Assembly: GCA_945906115.1 (NCBI GenBank)
Contig: CAMDQP010000002.1
Location: forward strand, 1-30,187
Source of the DNA: Opitutus sp. GAS368
GTDB taxonomy: Bacteria > Verrucomicrobiota > Verrucomicrobiia > Opitutales > UBA953
Direction: 5' to 3'
Length of the DNA: 30,187 nucleotides
The translations under genes were made by a program, and so were the position numbers. The number at the start of each line of letters is the position of its first letter. The first letter of the stretch is position 1. Shown here piece after piece: positions 1 to 7,315 of the stretch. A model generated the notes under the pieces. The model saw only the letters and a list, made by a program, of their open reading frames with translations. It was not told the DNA's origin and searched no databases.

Positions 1-24
1 GTAGCCAAAAGGAAGGGTAAGAAA

Positions 25-58
25 GGTTTCCGGGAGGGGGTCTGTCAAACGGAAAACC
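25..58 (-). terminator. Weak candidate terminator after proA
   Basis: Read on the minus strand just after the proA stop, an imperfect stem (8 pairs with one bulged base, arms at 50-58 and 25-32) encloses a 17-nt loop and is followed by a pyrimidine-rich run. The large loop and broken T-tract make it weak, but its place at the end of a six-gene minus-strand series fits a 3' end. Confidence 0.3.
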
Positions 59-66
59 GACCCAAA

Positions 67-1326
67 TTAGCCCCTAACTTGACCTTGGCCGACGATTTCG
101 AACTTCCAGGTGGTCAATTCACGAATCCCCATGGGGCCGCGGGCGTGCAAGCGGTCGGTGGAGATGCCGACTTCGGCCCCGAAGCCGAACTCGCCCCCGT
201 CCGTGAAGCGGGTGCTGGCATTCCAGTAGACACAGGCGCTGTCGATCTGGGCGAGGAAGGAGCGGGCGGCGGACTCGTCGGCCGTGATGATGGCGTCGGA
301 GTGGTGCGAGCCGTAGTCTTCGACGTGGATGACCGCCTCGGCGAGGCCGGCGACGACCTTCACGTTGAGGATGAGGCCGAGATGCTCGGTGCGGTAATCT
401 TGTTCCGTGGCGGCCTTGGCGCCGGGCATGAGCGACTGCGATTTTGCGCAGGCGCGGACTTCGGTCTGCTTCGCGGCGAGCGCGGCAGCCATCTTGGGGA
501 GGAATTGCTCGGCAACGGCGGCGTCGACGAGCAAGGTCTCGAGGGCGTTGCACGCGCTGGGGCGCTGGCACTTCGCGTTCAGTACGATCTGTTCGGCCAT
601 CGCGAGGTCGGCCTGCGCGTGGACGTAGACGTGGCAGATGCCGGCGTCGTGCTTGATGACGGGGACCTTGGCGGAGTTGACTACCGCCTCGATGAGGCCA
701 GGGCCGCCGCGGGGGATGATGATGTCGACGATGCCGCGGAGCGAACCGAGCGCAGGGACGGCTTCGCGGTCGGTGAAGGGCAGGAGCGTGACGGCTTCGG
801 CGGGTAGGCCAGCGGCGCGCAGGCCGGTCGCGAAGGACTTCGACAGCGCGATATTCGTGTGGATCGCTTCGCTGCCGCCGCGGAGCACGCAACCGTTGCC
901 GGACTTCAGGCAGAGGGCGGCGGCGTCGACGGTGACGTTCGGGCGCGACTCGAAGATGATGGCGACGAGGCCAATCGGGACGCGGCGGCGGATAATGCGC
1001 AGGCCGTTGGGGCGAGTCCAATCCTCGGTGACTTCGCCGACGGGGTCGGGGAGTTTCGCGACCGCTTCGCAGGCGATAGCAATATCCTCAAGGCGGGCGT
1101 GGTCGAGGCGCAGGCGGTCGGTCATCGCCTCCGTGAGGCCCTTCGCCTTGGCCGTGGCGAGGTCTTTCGCGTTGGCTTCGAGAATGGCGGCTTCGTCGGC
1201 GCGGAGGGCCTGCGCGGCGGCACTCAGAGCGGCGTCGCGGACGGCGGACGGGGCGAGGGCGAGGGTGCGCGAGGCCTTCTTGGCCGTGCGGGCGATCTCC
1301 GTCACGCGCTGGAGGAGGTCGCTCAT
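67..1326 (-). CDS. proA: Gamma-glutamyl phosphate reductase (glutamate-5-semialdehyde dehydrogenase)
   Basis: Cytosolic enzyme of proline synthesis: it reduces gamma-glutamyl phosphate with NADPH to glutamate-5-semialdehyde, which cyclises to pyrroline-5-carboxylate. The 419-residue protein has the usual family length and is complete. Visible signatures are IIFESRPN (123-130), the GICHVY segment near 229-234, and the catalytic thiol in QRPSACNALE (Cys259), followed by the C-terminal GPMGIRELTTWKF block typical of ProA. The ATG overlaps the stop codon of proB in an ATGA arrangement, so the two are probably translationally coupled and made in fixed ratio, as expected for enzymes that hand on a labile acyl phosphate. 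Last gene of the minus-strand series. Confidence 0.97.
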   Translation of the reverse strand: MSDLLQRVTEIARTAKKASRTLALAPSAVRDAALSAAAQALRADEAAILEANAKDLATAKAKGLTEAMTDRLRLDHARLEDIAIACEAVAKLPDPVGEVTEDWTRPNGLRIIRRRVPIGLVAIIFESRPNVTVDAAALCLKSGNGCVLRGGSEAIHTNIALSKSFATGLRAAGLPAEAVTLLPFTDREAVPALGSLRGIVDIIIPRGGPGLIEAVVNSAKVPVIKHDAGICHVYVHAQADLAMAEQIVLNAKCQRPSACNALETLLVDAAVAEQFLPKMAAALAAKQTEVRACAKSQSLMPGAKAATEQDYRTEHLGLILNVKVVAGLAEAVIHVEDYGSHHSDAIITADESAARSFLAQIDSACVYWNASTRFTDGGEFGFGAEVGISTDRLHARGPMGIRELTTWKFEIVGQGQVRG

Positions 1327-2093
1327 TTCTTCTTCAGCGAGAAGCGCGTGCCGATCTTCTGGCCGGCGGCGAGTTCGAGCAGGACGCCTTCGCGGCGACC
1401 GCTGGCGATAATCGTGTCGACGCCACCTTCGGCCGCGATTTCGGCGGCGAGCAGTTTCGTGACCATGCCGCCGACGTTGCGTTCGGAACCGGCGCCACCG
1501 GCGAGGGCACGCACAGAGTCGTCGATCTTGCGGACGGAGGGGATGAGGTCGCCGGAGCCATCGGATTTAGTCATCAGGCCGGGGATGCCGGAAAGAATAA
1601 TCAGCAGGTCGGCGCCGACGAGGGCGGCGACGTGGGCCGAGAGGCGGTCGTTATCACCGACCTTGATTTCCTCGTCGGCGATGGCGTCGTTCTCGTTGAT
1701 GATCGGAATGAAGCGCTTGCGGGCGAGGAGGAGGTCGATCGTCGCGCGGGCGTTGCGGGTGCAGGCGCGGCTGTCGAGGTCCCAGTAGGTGAGCAGCATC
1801 TGGGCGCCGAGTAGCTTATGACGGCGGAGGTGCTTGCCGTATTCCGACATCAGCTCGGGCTGGCCGACGGTGGCGCAGGCCTGGAGCTCGCGGGCCTCCT
1901 TCGGGCGTTTCTCGAGGGCCATGGCGGTCATGCCCGCGGCGACAGCGCCGGAGGTCACCAGGACGACCTGGATGCCACGCTTATGCAGGCCGGCGACCTG
2001 ATCGACGATACGACCGATCTGGACGCGGTCGACCTTGCCGTCCTTGCGGGTGAGGAGGCCGGAACCGAGCTTGATGACCCATCGTTTTGCCAT
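1323..2093 (-). CDS. proB: Glutamate 5-kinase, short form without PUA domain
   Basis: Catalyses ATP-dependent phosphorylation of glutamate to gamma-glutamyl phosphate, the first committed step of proline synthesis. The 256-residue protein is a single amino-acid-kinase domain: VIKLGSGLL at the N-terminus (6-14), VTSGAVAAGM (46-55), INENDAIA (132-139), VGDNDRLSAHVAALVGADLL (145-164) and GGMVTKLLAAEIA (208-220). It ends shortly after the kinase fold with a basic KKK tail, so it lacks the roughly 100-residue C-terminal PUA domain of the 367-residue E. coli enzyme; PUA-less forms are known in many bacteria. The stop overlaps the proA start by 4 nt. The ATG has no clear Shine-Dalgarno sequence and lies 62 nt after ruvB. 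Confidence 0.96.
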   Translation of the reverse strand: MAKRWVIKLGSGLLTRKDGKVDRVQIGRIVDQVAGLHKRGIQVVLVTSGAVAAGMTAMALEKRPKEARELQACATVGQPELMSEYGKHLRRHKLLGAQMLLTYWDLDSRACTRNARATIDLLLARKRFIPIINENDAIADEEIKVGDNDRLSAHVAALVGADLLIILSGIPGLMTKSDGSGDLIPSVRKIDDSVRALAGGAGSERNVGGMVTKLLAAEIAAEGGVDTIIASGRREGVLLELAAGQKIGTRFSLKKK

Positions 2094-2155
2094 GGCTTTG
2101 AGGCGTTGACCTTAGCCGAGGAAAAACACCGTTGTCCAGCGTCAGAACGCCGACC

Positions 2156-3184
2156 TCAGAACGAAGGCGGCTGCAGGCCCACGGCCAGCCAGCCTTTCGG
2201 GGCCAGGACACGACCTTGCGGGGTGCGCACGACGTAGCCTTCCTGCACGAGGAACGGTTCATGGACTTCCTCGAGCGTGTGAGCGTCTTCGCCGATAGCG
2301 GCGCCGATACTGCTCAAGCCGACCGGTCCACCGTTATGCTTCTCGGCCATCGCGCGAAGGAAGCGGTGGTCCATGTCGTCGAGGCCGTGCTGGTCGATCT
2401 CAAGGAGCTCGAGGGCGGCGGCGGTGACGGCGGCGTTGGCTTTACCGCCGGCGCGTTCGAGGGCGTAGTCGCGCGTAAAGCGCAGGAGATTATTGACGAT
2501 GCGGGGCGTACCGCGGGCGCGGCGGGCAATCTCGTCGGCGCCGCCTTGGTCGATGTCGAGGCTGAGCAGGTCGGCGTTACGGCGCACGATGCTGAGCAGC
2601 TGTTCGCGCGTGTAGTAGTCGAGCCGTGTCTGGAGCGTGAAGCGACTGCGCAGCGGGGCGGTGAGTAGGCCCGTGCGCGTCGTTGCGCCGACCAGCGTGA
2701 ACTTCGGTAGGTCAAGGCGCACGCTGCGGGCGTTCGGACCTTGATCGATCATGATGTCGATGCGGAAGTCCTCCATCGCCGAGTAGAGGAACTCCTCGAC
2801 CGTCTTCGGGATGCGGTGGATCTCGTCGATGAAGAGTAGGTCGCCTTCTTGGAGGCTCGTGAGTAGGCCGGCGAGGTCGGAGGCTTTTTCAACGACCGGG
2901 CCGGAGGTCACGCGAATCGGGCGGCCCATCTCTTCGGCGAGGATCATCGCGAGCGTCGTCTTGCCGAGGCCGGGCGGTCCGTGGAGGAGGATGTGATCGA
3001 GCGTGCGGCCTTCGCGGCGCGCGGCGCCGATCATCACGCGGAGGCGTTCGACCGTGCGCTGCTGGCCCACAAAGTCGTCGAGCTTCGGTGGGCGCAGGGC
3101 GGCGTCGAGCGAGCGGTTCGCACGTGACGCGGCTTCCTTGCCGGCGAGCGGCTGGGGGTCATCGGGCGAATCCTTGCGGGCCAT
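2156..3184 (-). CDS. ruvB: Holliday junction branch-migration ATPase RuvB
   Basis: Hexameric AAA+ motor that, with RuvA, drives branch migration of Holliday junctions in recombinational repair. Visible are DDFVGQ near the start of the AAA+ domain, Walker A GPPGLGKTT, Walker B LLFIDEIHR, sensor 1 GATTR, the arginine-finger region LTAPLRSRF, and the C-terminal winged-helix domain with GLDDMDHR and GPVGLSSIGAAIGED. I take the ATG at 3184 (342 residues). A TTG three codons upstream (3193) would add MRS and cannot be excluded; neither has a strong ribosome-binding site. ruvA and ruvC are not in the window. It lies between murA (38 nt upstream) and proBA, probably in one transcript; no functional link among these genes is evident. 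Confidence 0.96.
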   Translation of the reverse strand: MARKDSPDDPQPLAGKEAASRANRSLDAALRPPKLDDFVGQQRTVERLRVMIGAARREGRTLDHILLHGPPGLGKTTLAMILAEEMGRPIRVTSGPVVEKASDLAGLLTSLQEGDLLFIDEIHRIPKTVEEFLYSAMEDFRIDIMIDQGPNARSVRLDLPKFTLVGATTRTGLLTAPLRSRFTLQTRLDYYTREQLLSIVRRNADLLSLDIDQGGADEIARRARGTPRIVNNLLRFTRDYALERAGGKANAAVTAAALELLEIDQHGLDDMDHRFLRAMAEKHNGGPVGLSSIGAAIGEDAHTLEEVHEPFLVQEGYVVRTPQGRVLAPKGWLAVGLQPPSF

Positions 3185-3222
3185 AGAGCGCAAGGTGCGG
3201 GGTCAGGACGAATTGGCAACCC

Positions 3223-4515
3223 TCAGTCCTCGGCGAAGCCTTTCGGCAGGTCGGAGGCGGGGAGGCGTTCGACGTCGGCACCCAGGGAGCGCAGGCGTTC
3301 CTCGAAGCGTTCGTAGCCGCGGTCGAGGTGGTAGAGGCGTTGGACCCACGTCTCGCCCTTGGCGATTAGCGCGGCGAGGATGAGGGCGGCGGAGGCGCGG
3401 AGATCGGAGGCCATCACCGGCGCGCCGGAAAGTGGGCGGTCGCCGTAGATCGCGGCCGTGGCGCCATCGATGGCGATCTCGGCGCCCATGCGCTGAAGTT
3501 CGGCGGCGTGCATGAAGCGGGCCGGGTAAATCTTCTCCGTCACCGTGCTGCGTCCGTCGACGAGGAGCTGGAGGGCCATGAACTGCGCCTGCAGGTCGGT
3601 GGGGAAGCCCGGATAGGGTTCGGTGATGATCTCGACGGCCTGCGTCGGCTTGCCGTGGGCGCGGATGAAGTCGGGGCCGGTCTCGACCTGGACGCCCGCT
3701 TCACGGAGCTTGTCGAGGAAGGTCGTGAGGTGCGACGGGTCGCAGTGCGTCACCGTGACGTCGCCGCCCGTGATGGCGCCCGCGACCAGATAGGTGCCGG
3801 CTTCGATGCGGTCCGCGATGACCGTGTGATCACAGCCGTGGAGTGAGGCGACGCCTTCGACCTCGATGATACCCGTGCCATGGCCGCGGATTTTCGCGCC
3901 CATCTGGATGAGCATGGTGCAGAGGTCGACGACCTCCGGTTCGCGGGCAGCGCATTCAATGCGGGTGACGCCGGGCGTGAGCGTGGCGGCCATCACAATG
4001 TTGGCCGTACCGAGGACTGTGCTGCCCATCGGGCCGCCCATGAAGACCATGTCACCACGGGCGCGGGAGGCGTCGACTTGGACTACGCCGGCTTCGACCG
4101 TGACGACGCAGCCGAGGGCCTCGAGGCCTTTCAGGTGAAGGTCGATGGGGCGGGGTCCGATGACGCAGCCGCCCGGGATGGCCATCTCCGCCTGGCGGAG
4201 GCGGCCGATGAGTGAGCCTAGGAGGCAGACTGATGCGCGCATCTTGCGGACGAGGTCATAGGGCGTGCGGTGCGAGATCTGTTCGGCGCGGACCGTCCAG
4301 ACGCCGGGCTCCGGGTTGGCGACGATGGCGCCTTGGTGGCCGAGGATCTCGGCCATGTAGCGGACGTCGCTCAGGTCGGGTACGTTGCGCAGCGTCACCG
4401 TCTCGCCCGTGAGGAGCGAGGCGGCGAGCAGGGGCAGCGAAGCGTTTTTCGAACCAGCGGCGCGGACCGTGCCTTTCAGCACGTGACCACCGCGGATGCG
4501 CGCGACCTGGAGCAT
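3223..4515 (-). CDS. murA: UDP-N-acetylglucosamine 1-carboxyvinyltransferase (enolpyruvyl transferase)
   Basis: First committed step of peptidoglycan synthesis in the cytosol: transfers enolpyruvate from PEP to UDP-GlcNAc. At 430 residues it has full family length. AGSKNASLPLLAASLL (20-35) supplies the conserved Lys23 and Asn24. The active-site loop IPGGCVIGPRPIDLHLKG holds Cys117, the counterpart of E. coli Cys115; by family knowledge, Cys rather than Asp predicts fosfomycin sensitivity. FPTDLQAQFMAL and the C-terminal HLDRGYERFEERL segment are also typical. The ATG is preceded by a pyrimidine-rich stretch with no Shine-Dalgarno sequence, and a terminator-like hairpin ends 16 nt upstream, so its expression depends on read-through or on a promoter inside the preceding gene. 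Confidence 0.97.
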   Translation of the reverse strand: MLQVARIRGGHVLKGTVRAAGSKNASLPLLAASLLTGETVTLRNVPDLSDVRYMAEILGHQGAIVANPEPGVWTVRAEQISHRTPYDLVRKMRASVCLLGSLIGRLRQAEMAIPGGCVIGPRPIDLHLKGLEALGCVVTVEAGVVQVDASRARGDMVFMGGPMGSTVLGTANIVMAATLTPGVTRIECAAREPEVVDLCTMLIQMGAKIRGHGTGIIEVEGVASLHGCDHTVIADRIEAGTYLVAGAITGGDVTVTHCDPSHLTTFLDKLREAGVQVETGPDFIRAHGKPTQAVEIITEPYPGFPTDLQAQFMALQLLVDGRSTVTEKIYPARFMHAAELQRMGAEIAIDGATAAIYGDRPLSGAPVMASDLRASAALILAALIAKGETWVQRLYHLDRGYERFEERLRSLGADVERLPASDLPKGFAED

Positions 4516-4521
4516 GTCGGG

Positions 4522-4553
4522 TAAAAGAAGCGGGGGCGCCGATTGGCGCCCCC
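4522..4553 (-). terminator. Terminator-like hairpin between the RGG-protein gene and murA
   Basis: A perfect 9-bp GC stem (GGGGGCGCC, arms 4532-4540 and 4545-4553) with a 4-nt loop is followed on the minus strand by GCTTCTTTTAC. It begins 7 nt after the upstream stop codon and its T-rich run ends 6 nt before the murA ATG. It has the form of an intrinsic terminator but could also act as a partial attenuator or a 5' structure in murA mRNA. Confidence 0.7.
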
Positions 4554-4560
4554 GTTATGT

Positions 4561-5571
4561 TCAGCCTTCGCGAGGACCGTTGCGAGGACCGCGGTCGCCG
4601 CGGAATTCACCGCGACCTCCACGGGAGCCATCACGGGAACCTTCACGGCCCCCGCGGGAACCATCACGGGAACCGCCGCGGAATTCACCGCGACCACGTC
4701 CACCGCGCTGACCGCGATCAGAGCGTTCGCCGCGGTGTTCGCCGCGAGGCTGCCAGGAGCGGGCGGAAGGAACGAAGACGGCCTTATCAGGCACGCCGAA
4801 CAGGGTGGCGAGCTTGCGCTTCAGCGAGGCCCAGAAGCCGATGGGGGCCTGGACCGGGATGACGACGGGCTCAATCTGGATACGCGGACGGTCTTCACGA
4901 CGCGGGCGGTCTTCACGACGAGGACCACGGTCGCCTTCAGGGCGCGGACCGCGGTCGCCTTCGAAGCGAGGACCACGATCGCCTTCGAAGCGAGGACCAC
5001 GATCGCCTTCGGAGCGAGGGCCGCGGTCGCCTTCACGGCGAGGACCACGATCGCCTTCGGCGCGGGGTTCGCGACGTGGGCGGTCGCCCTGCGGGATGCC
5101 GGGCTGGCGGCCTTCTTCGACGGCGCCTTCGGGGCGGCGTTCACGCGGTTCACGGCGGGGACCAGGCTCGCCTTCGGCGCGCGGTTCACGACGTTCACGC
5201 GGTTCACGCTGCTCGCGCTGTTCCGGGGCGTTCTGCTTGGCGAGGGAACCAGTGAGGTTCTCGGTCAGCTGAGACGGATCTTCGACGACGCCACAGGTTG
5301 GGCGGGCAGCCTGACCATTGGCGGCCGACGGAGCGGCGCCACGAGGCGTACCACGGCGACCGAACTGCTTCGGCGTCGTGATGGTACCGGGCTTGGCGGC
5401 GGGTTCGGACGAGGCCCCGATCACTGACAGCGGAGGGAGTTCCGCGTGGGCGGACTCCAGCTTGGCTTCGTTGAGGCGGGGTGCGGGGGTGCGGACTTCA
5501 TTGGCGCCTGCGTCCGCGGCGGGCTGGTGGGGGGAGACTGGCTCCTGGCCCTGGGTTTCTTCTTGGCTCAT
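4561..5571 (-). CDS. Low-complexity Arg/Gly/Glu-rich protein with EGDRGPR and RGG repeats
   Basis: Not recognised as a named family. The 336-residue product looks mostly disordered. Residues 1-115 are Ala/Pro/Glu-rich; 117-170 are dominated by REPRERR-type charged sequence; 172-219 hold six 8-residue units EGDRGPR plus one variable residue; 230-270 form the only hydrophobic, possibly folded patch (VVIPVQAPIGFWASLKRKL then FGVPDKAVFVPS); 276-336 are RGG/RDGSRGG repeats ending in RGPRNGPREG. RGG boxes commonly bind RNA, so an RNA-binding or condensate-forming role is plausible inference. It lies 193 nt downstream of rny on the same strand, which makes an RNase Y partner attractive but unproven. 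The minus strand is chosen over the open antisense frame because neighbours share its direction and a terminator follows its stop. The ATG lacks a Shine-Dalgarno sequence. Confidence 0.8.
   Translation of the reverse strand: MSQEETQGQEPVSPHQPAADAGANEVRTPAPRLNEAKLESAHAELPPLSVIGASSEPAAKPGTITTPKQFGRRGTPRGAAPSAANGQAARPTCGVVEDPSQLTENLTGSLAKQNAPEQREQREPRERREPRAEGEPGPRREPRERRPEGAVEEGRQPGIPQGDRPRREPRAEGDRGPRREGDRGPRSEGDRGPRFEGDRGPRFEGDRGPRPEGDRGPRREDRPRREDRPRIQIEPVVIPVQAPIGFWASLKRKLATLFGVPDKAVFVPSARSWQPRGEHRGERSDRGQRGGRGRGEFRGGSRDGSRGGREGSRDGSRGGRGEFRGDRGPRNGPREG
4597..4695 (-). repeat. Direct repeat in the RGG-coding 3' part
   Basis: A 21-bp stretch with a GAATTC core recurs exactly at 4597-4617 and 4675-4695. 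It encodes the RGGRGEFRG-type segment at both ends of a block of SRDGSRGG repeats. This is internal duplication within the coding sequence, not an independent element. Confidence 0.65.
4915..5058 (-). repeat. Tandem 24-bp repeat encoding six EGDRGPR-x units
   Basis: Six consecutive 24-nt units within the low-complexity gene encode EGDRGPR followed by R, S, F, F, P or R. Two neighbouring units are identical at the DNA level and the others differ by a few bases. The period is a multiple of three, so unit gain or loss would keep the frame. It is followed by two degenerate EDRPR units. Confidence 0.85.
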
Positions 5572-5699
5572 GTTGCTTATGTTGGGGCGGCCTTCGTTGT
5601 GGCCGACCGGATGATGCGGCCGTTCCGTTGTGGAGCGGCGACGCGGTTTGTCGGACCCTTGGTGACGGAGGACGAACCTCCTTGGGGTACCGAAATGTC

Positions 5700-5716
5700 C
5701 CGGGAGAGACTCCCGG
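5700..5716 (-). other. Small inverted repeat in the rny to RGG-gene spacer
   Basis: A perfect 7-bp stem (CCGGGAG/CTCCCGG) with a 3-nt loop lies 48 nt beyond the rny stop. On the minus strand it is followed by GACATTT rather than a T-run, so it is a poor terminator. A second, weaker 5-bp GGAGG/CCTCC hairpin lies at 5667-5681. Both would sit in the 5' leader of the RGG-gene mRNA. The remainder of the 5572-5764 spacer shows no coding signal. Confidence 0.4.
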
Positions 5717-5730
5717 AAAGAATGTGAATA

Positions 5731-5758
5731 ATTATCCCCTCCCGCTTAACAACAAGAA
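5731..5758 (-). promoter_or_regulatory. Possible promoter for the RGG-protein gene
   Basis: On the minus strand TTCTTG (5753-5758) and GATAAT (5731-5736) are separated by 16 nt, just after the rny stop. The -10 match is good and the -35 poor. It would give the gene independent transcription with a leader of about 150 nt. Confidence 0.28.
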
Positions 5759-5764
5759 AGTCCC

Positions 5765-7201
5765 TTAGCGAGCCTCTTCAGTGAACCTTTGTTCACGAAT
5801 AAGCACAATTTTGACCGTTCCTTGATAGGAAAGCATTTCTTCCACCTTAAGGCGGAGGCGGCGGGCCAGCTCCGTGGCGCCGAAGTCGTCGATCTTGACT
5901 GGGTCGACGATCACCCGGAGTTCTCGGCCGGACTGGAAGGCGTAGGCCTCCCGGACGCCGTCGAAGGAGAGAGCGACCTCTTCCAGTTTGCGCACGCGTT
6001 GGGCGTAGGACTCGAGGGTGGAGGACCGGGCGCCAGGGCGGGAGCCGGAGGCGGCGTCGGCGATCATCACCAGTGGGGCGTAAAGGCTTTCGGCTTCGAC
6101 TTCGCGGTGGTGGGCGGCGACGGCGTTGACCACGCGGAGATCTTCGCCGAGTCGGCGGAGGAGGGCGGCGCCGGCAAGGGCGTGGCTACTGCCGGCTTCA
6201 GCTTCGATCGCCTTACCTAGGTCATGCAGCAGGCCGGCGCGTTTCGCCGGGATCGGGTCGATGCCGATCTCCGCCGCGAGCATCGCGCAGAGCTGCGCGA
6301 CTTCGATCGAGTGCGAGAGGGTGTTCTGGTTAGCGGAGAGGCGGAAGTGCAGTCGGCCGAGGAGTTCTTCGACCGCAGCGTCCATCGGCGGCAGGCCGAG
6401 GTCGCGGACCGCATCGCGCCCGAGGCGTCGCGCATGTTTTACCACTTCGTCGGCGGCGTCGCGCACGCTGTCCTCGATGAGTCCCGGCGAGATGCGTCCG
6501 TCCTTCACAATGCGCTCGAGCGCGATGCGCGCGATCTCGCGCCGGACCGGGTCGAAGCAGGAAACCATTGCTAATCCTGGGGTTTCGTCGATGAGCAGCG
6601 TCGCGCCGGTGGACTGTTCGAAGGTACGGATATTACGACCTTCGCGGCCGATGAGGCGCCCCTTCATGTCCTCGTTGGGGAGTGAGACCGTGATCGCCGT
6701 CGCATCTTGGGTTGTCGACGTCGTCAGGCGCTGCATCGCCGAGAGGAGTTTGCGACGCGCTTCGTCGTCGATGTCCTGTTCGACCTGATCGAGCAGGCCG
6801 CGGCGGAGGTGCTGGGCTTCCTCGCCGTATTCTTCGCGGAGGTGGTCGATGAGCAGTTCGCGCGCCTGTTCCGGGGTGACCTTGGCGAGGCGTTGGAGTT
6901 CACGGACAAGGTGGTCGCGATGGCGCGTGCTCTCGCGAGAGAGTTCGGCGGCGGCGTGGGCTTCGGCTTCGGCTTCGGCCTTCATCTTGGCGGCTTCACT
7001 CTTCTCAGCTTCGGCCTTCGCGTGGAGTTCGGCGGCGTCGACGGTGGCTTCGCGGCGGGCGAGCTCGACCTCGGAGCGGAGGCGGGCGTCGCGGATCGCA
7101 CCGAGGGTGTTCTCGCGCCATTTCGCGACCGCATAGGCCACGATGGCTCCAGAGGAGAACGCCACGGCGGCGAGGATGCTTTGGTCGGCTGCCACAGGCA
7201 T
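5765..7201 (-). CDS. rny: Ribonuclease Y, membrane-anchored endoribonuclease
   Basis: Endoribonuclease that initiates mRNA decay at the inner face of the membrane. From the ATG at 7201 the protein has 478 residues, slightly under the usual 510-520. Order: an N-terminal membrane helix (about 7-26), a long Glu/Ala/Lys-rich coiled coil (about 30-160), a KH domain with GRLIGREGRNIRTFEQSTG (181-199), then an HD domain with the His of LSHSIEVAQLCAMLA, LLHDLGKAIE (His-Asp at 326-327), the AAHH pair (362-365) and ADAASGSRPGAR, followed by the usual C-terminal region ending near KIVLIREQRF. A TTG 20 codons upstream is open, but it would put a Pro-rich stretch before the membrane helix, so I prefer the ATG. 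First gene of the minus-strand series and divergent from rodA. Confidence 0.95.
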   Translation of the reverse strand: MPVAADQSILAAVAFSSGAIVAYAVAKWRENTLGAIRDARLRSEVELARREATVDAAELHAKAEAEKSEAAKMKAEAEAEAHAAAELSRESTRHRDHLVRELQRLAKVTPEQARELLIDHLREEYGEEAQHLRRGLLDQVEQDIDDEARRKLLSAMQRLTTSTTQDATAITVSLPNEDMKGRLIGREGRNIRTFEQSTGATLLIDETPGLAMVSCFDPVRREIARIALERIVKDGRISPGLIEDSVRDAADEVVKHARRLGRDAVRDLGLPPMDAAVEELLGRLHFRLSANQNTLSHSIEVAQLCAMLAAEIGIDPIPAKRAGLLHDLGKAIEAEAGSSHALAGAALLRRLGEDLRVVNAVAAHHREVEAESLYAPLVMIADAASGSRPGARSSTLESYAQRVRKLEEVALSFDGVREAYAFQSGRELRVIVDPVKIDDFGATELARRLRLKVEEMLSYQGTVKIVLIREQRFTEEAR

Positions 7202-7315
7202 GTTCGTCGCGAAAACCGGAGGTCCGGGGGGATACCCTTGCGGACGGAGCCCCTTCGGCAAGCCCTTTCGGGAGGTTCGCCTTGCCTCCGAGCCCTAATC
7301 GAGGTTGCCTCCGGC

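Noticed and set aside
79..807. 242-codon plus-strand frame at the left edge, open to the window start
   Set aside because: It is antisense to proA and has Gly/Asp-rich shadow composition.
4915..5058. Regular short repeats that might suggest CRISPR
   Set aside because: Units are contiguous with a 24-bp coding period and have no unique spacers; there are no cas genes.
4543..5427. Plus-strand repetitive frame (TxAFxAR repeats) opposite the RGG gene
   Set aside because: It mirrors the 24-bp repeat on the other strand. Gene direction, start and terminator favour the minus strand, though neither product was recognised by family.
6707..7315. Upstream extension of the rodA frame by about 200 codons
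   Set aside because: It is entirely antisense to rny or in the divergent promoter region. SEDS-like sequence begins only after the ATG at 7316.
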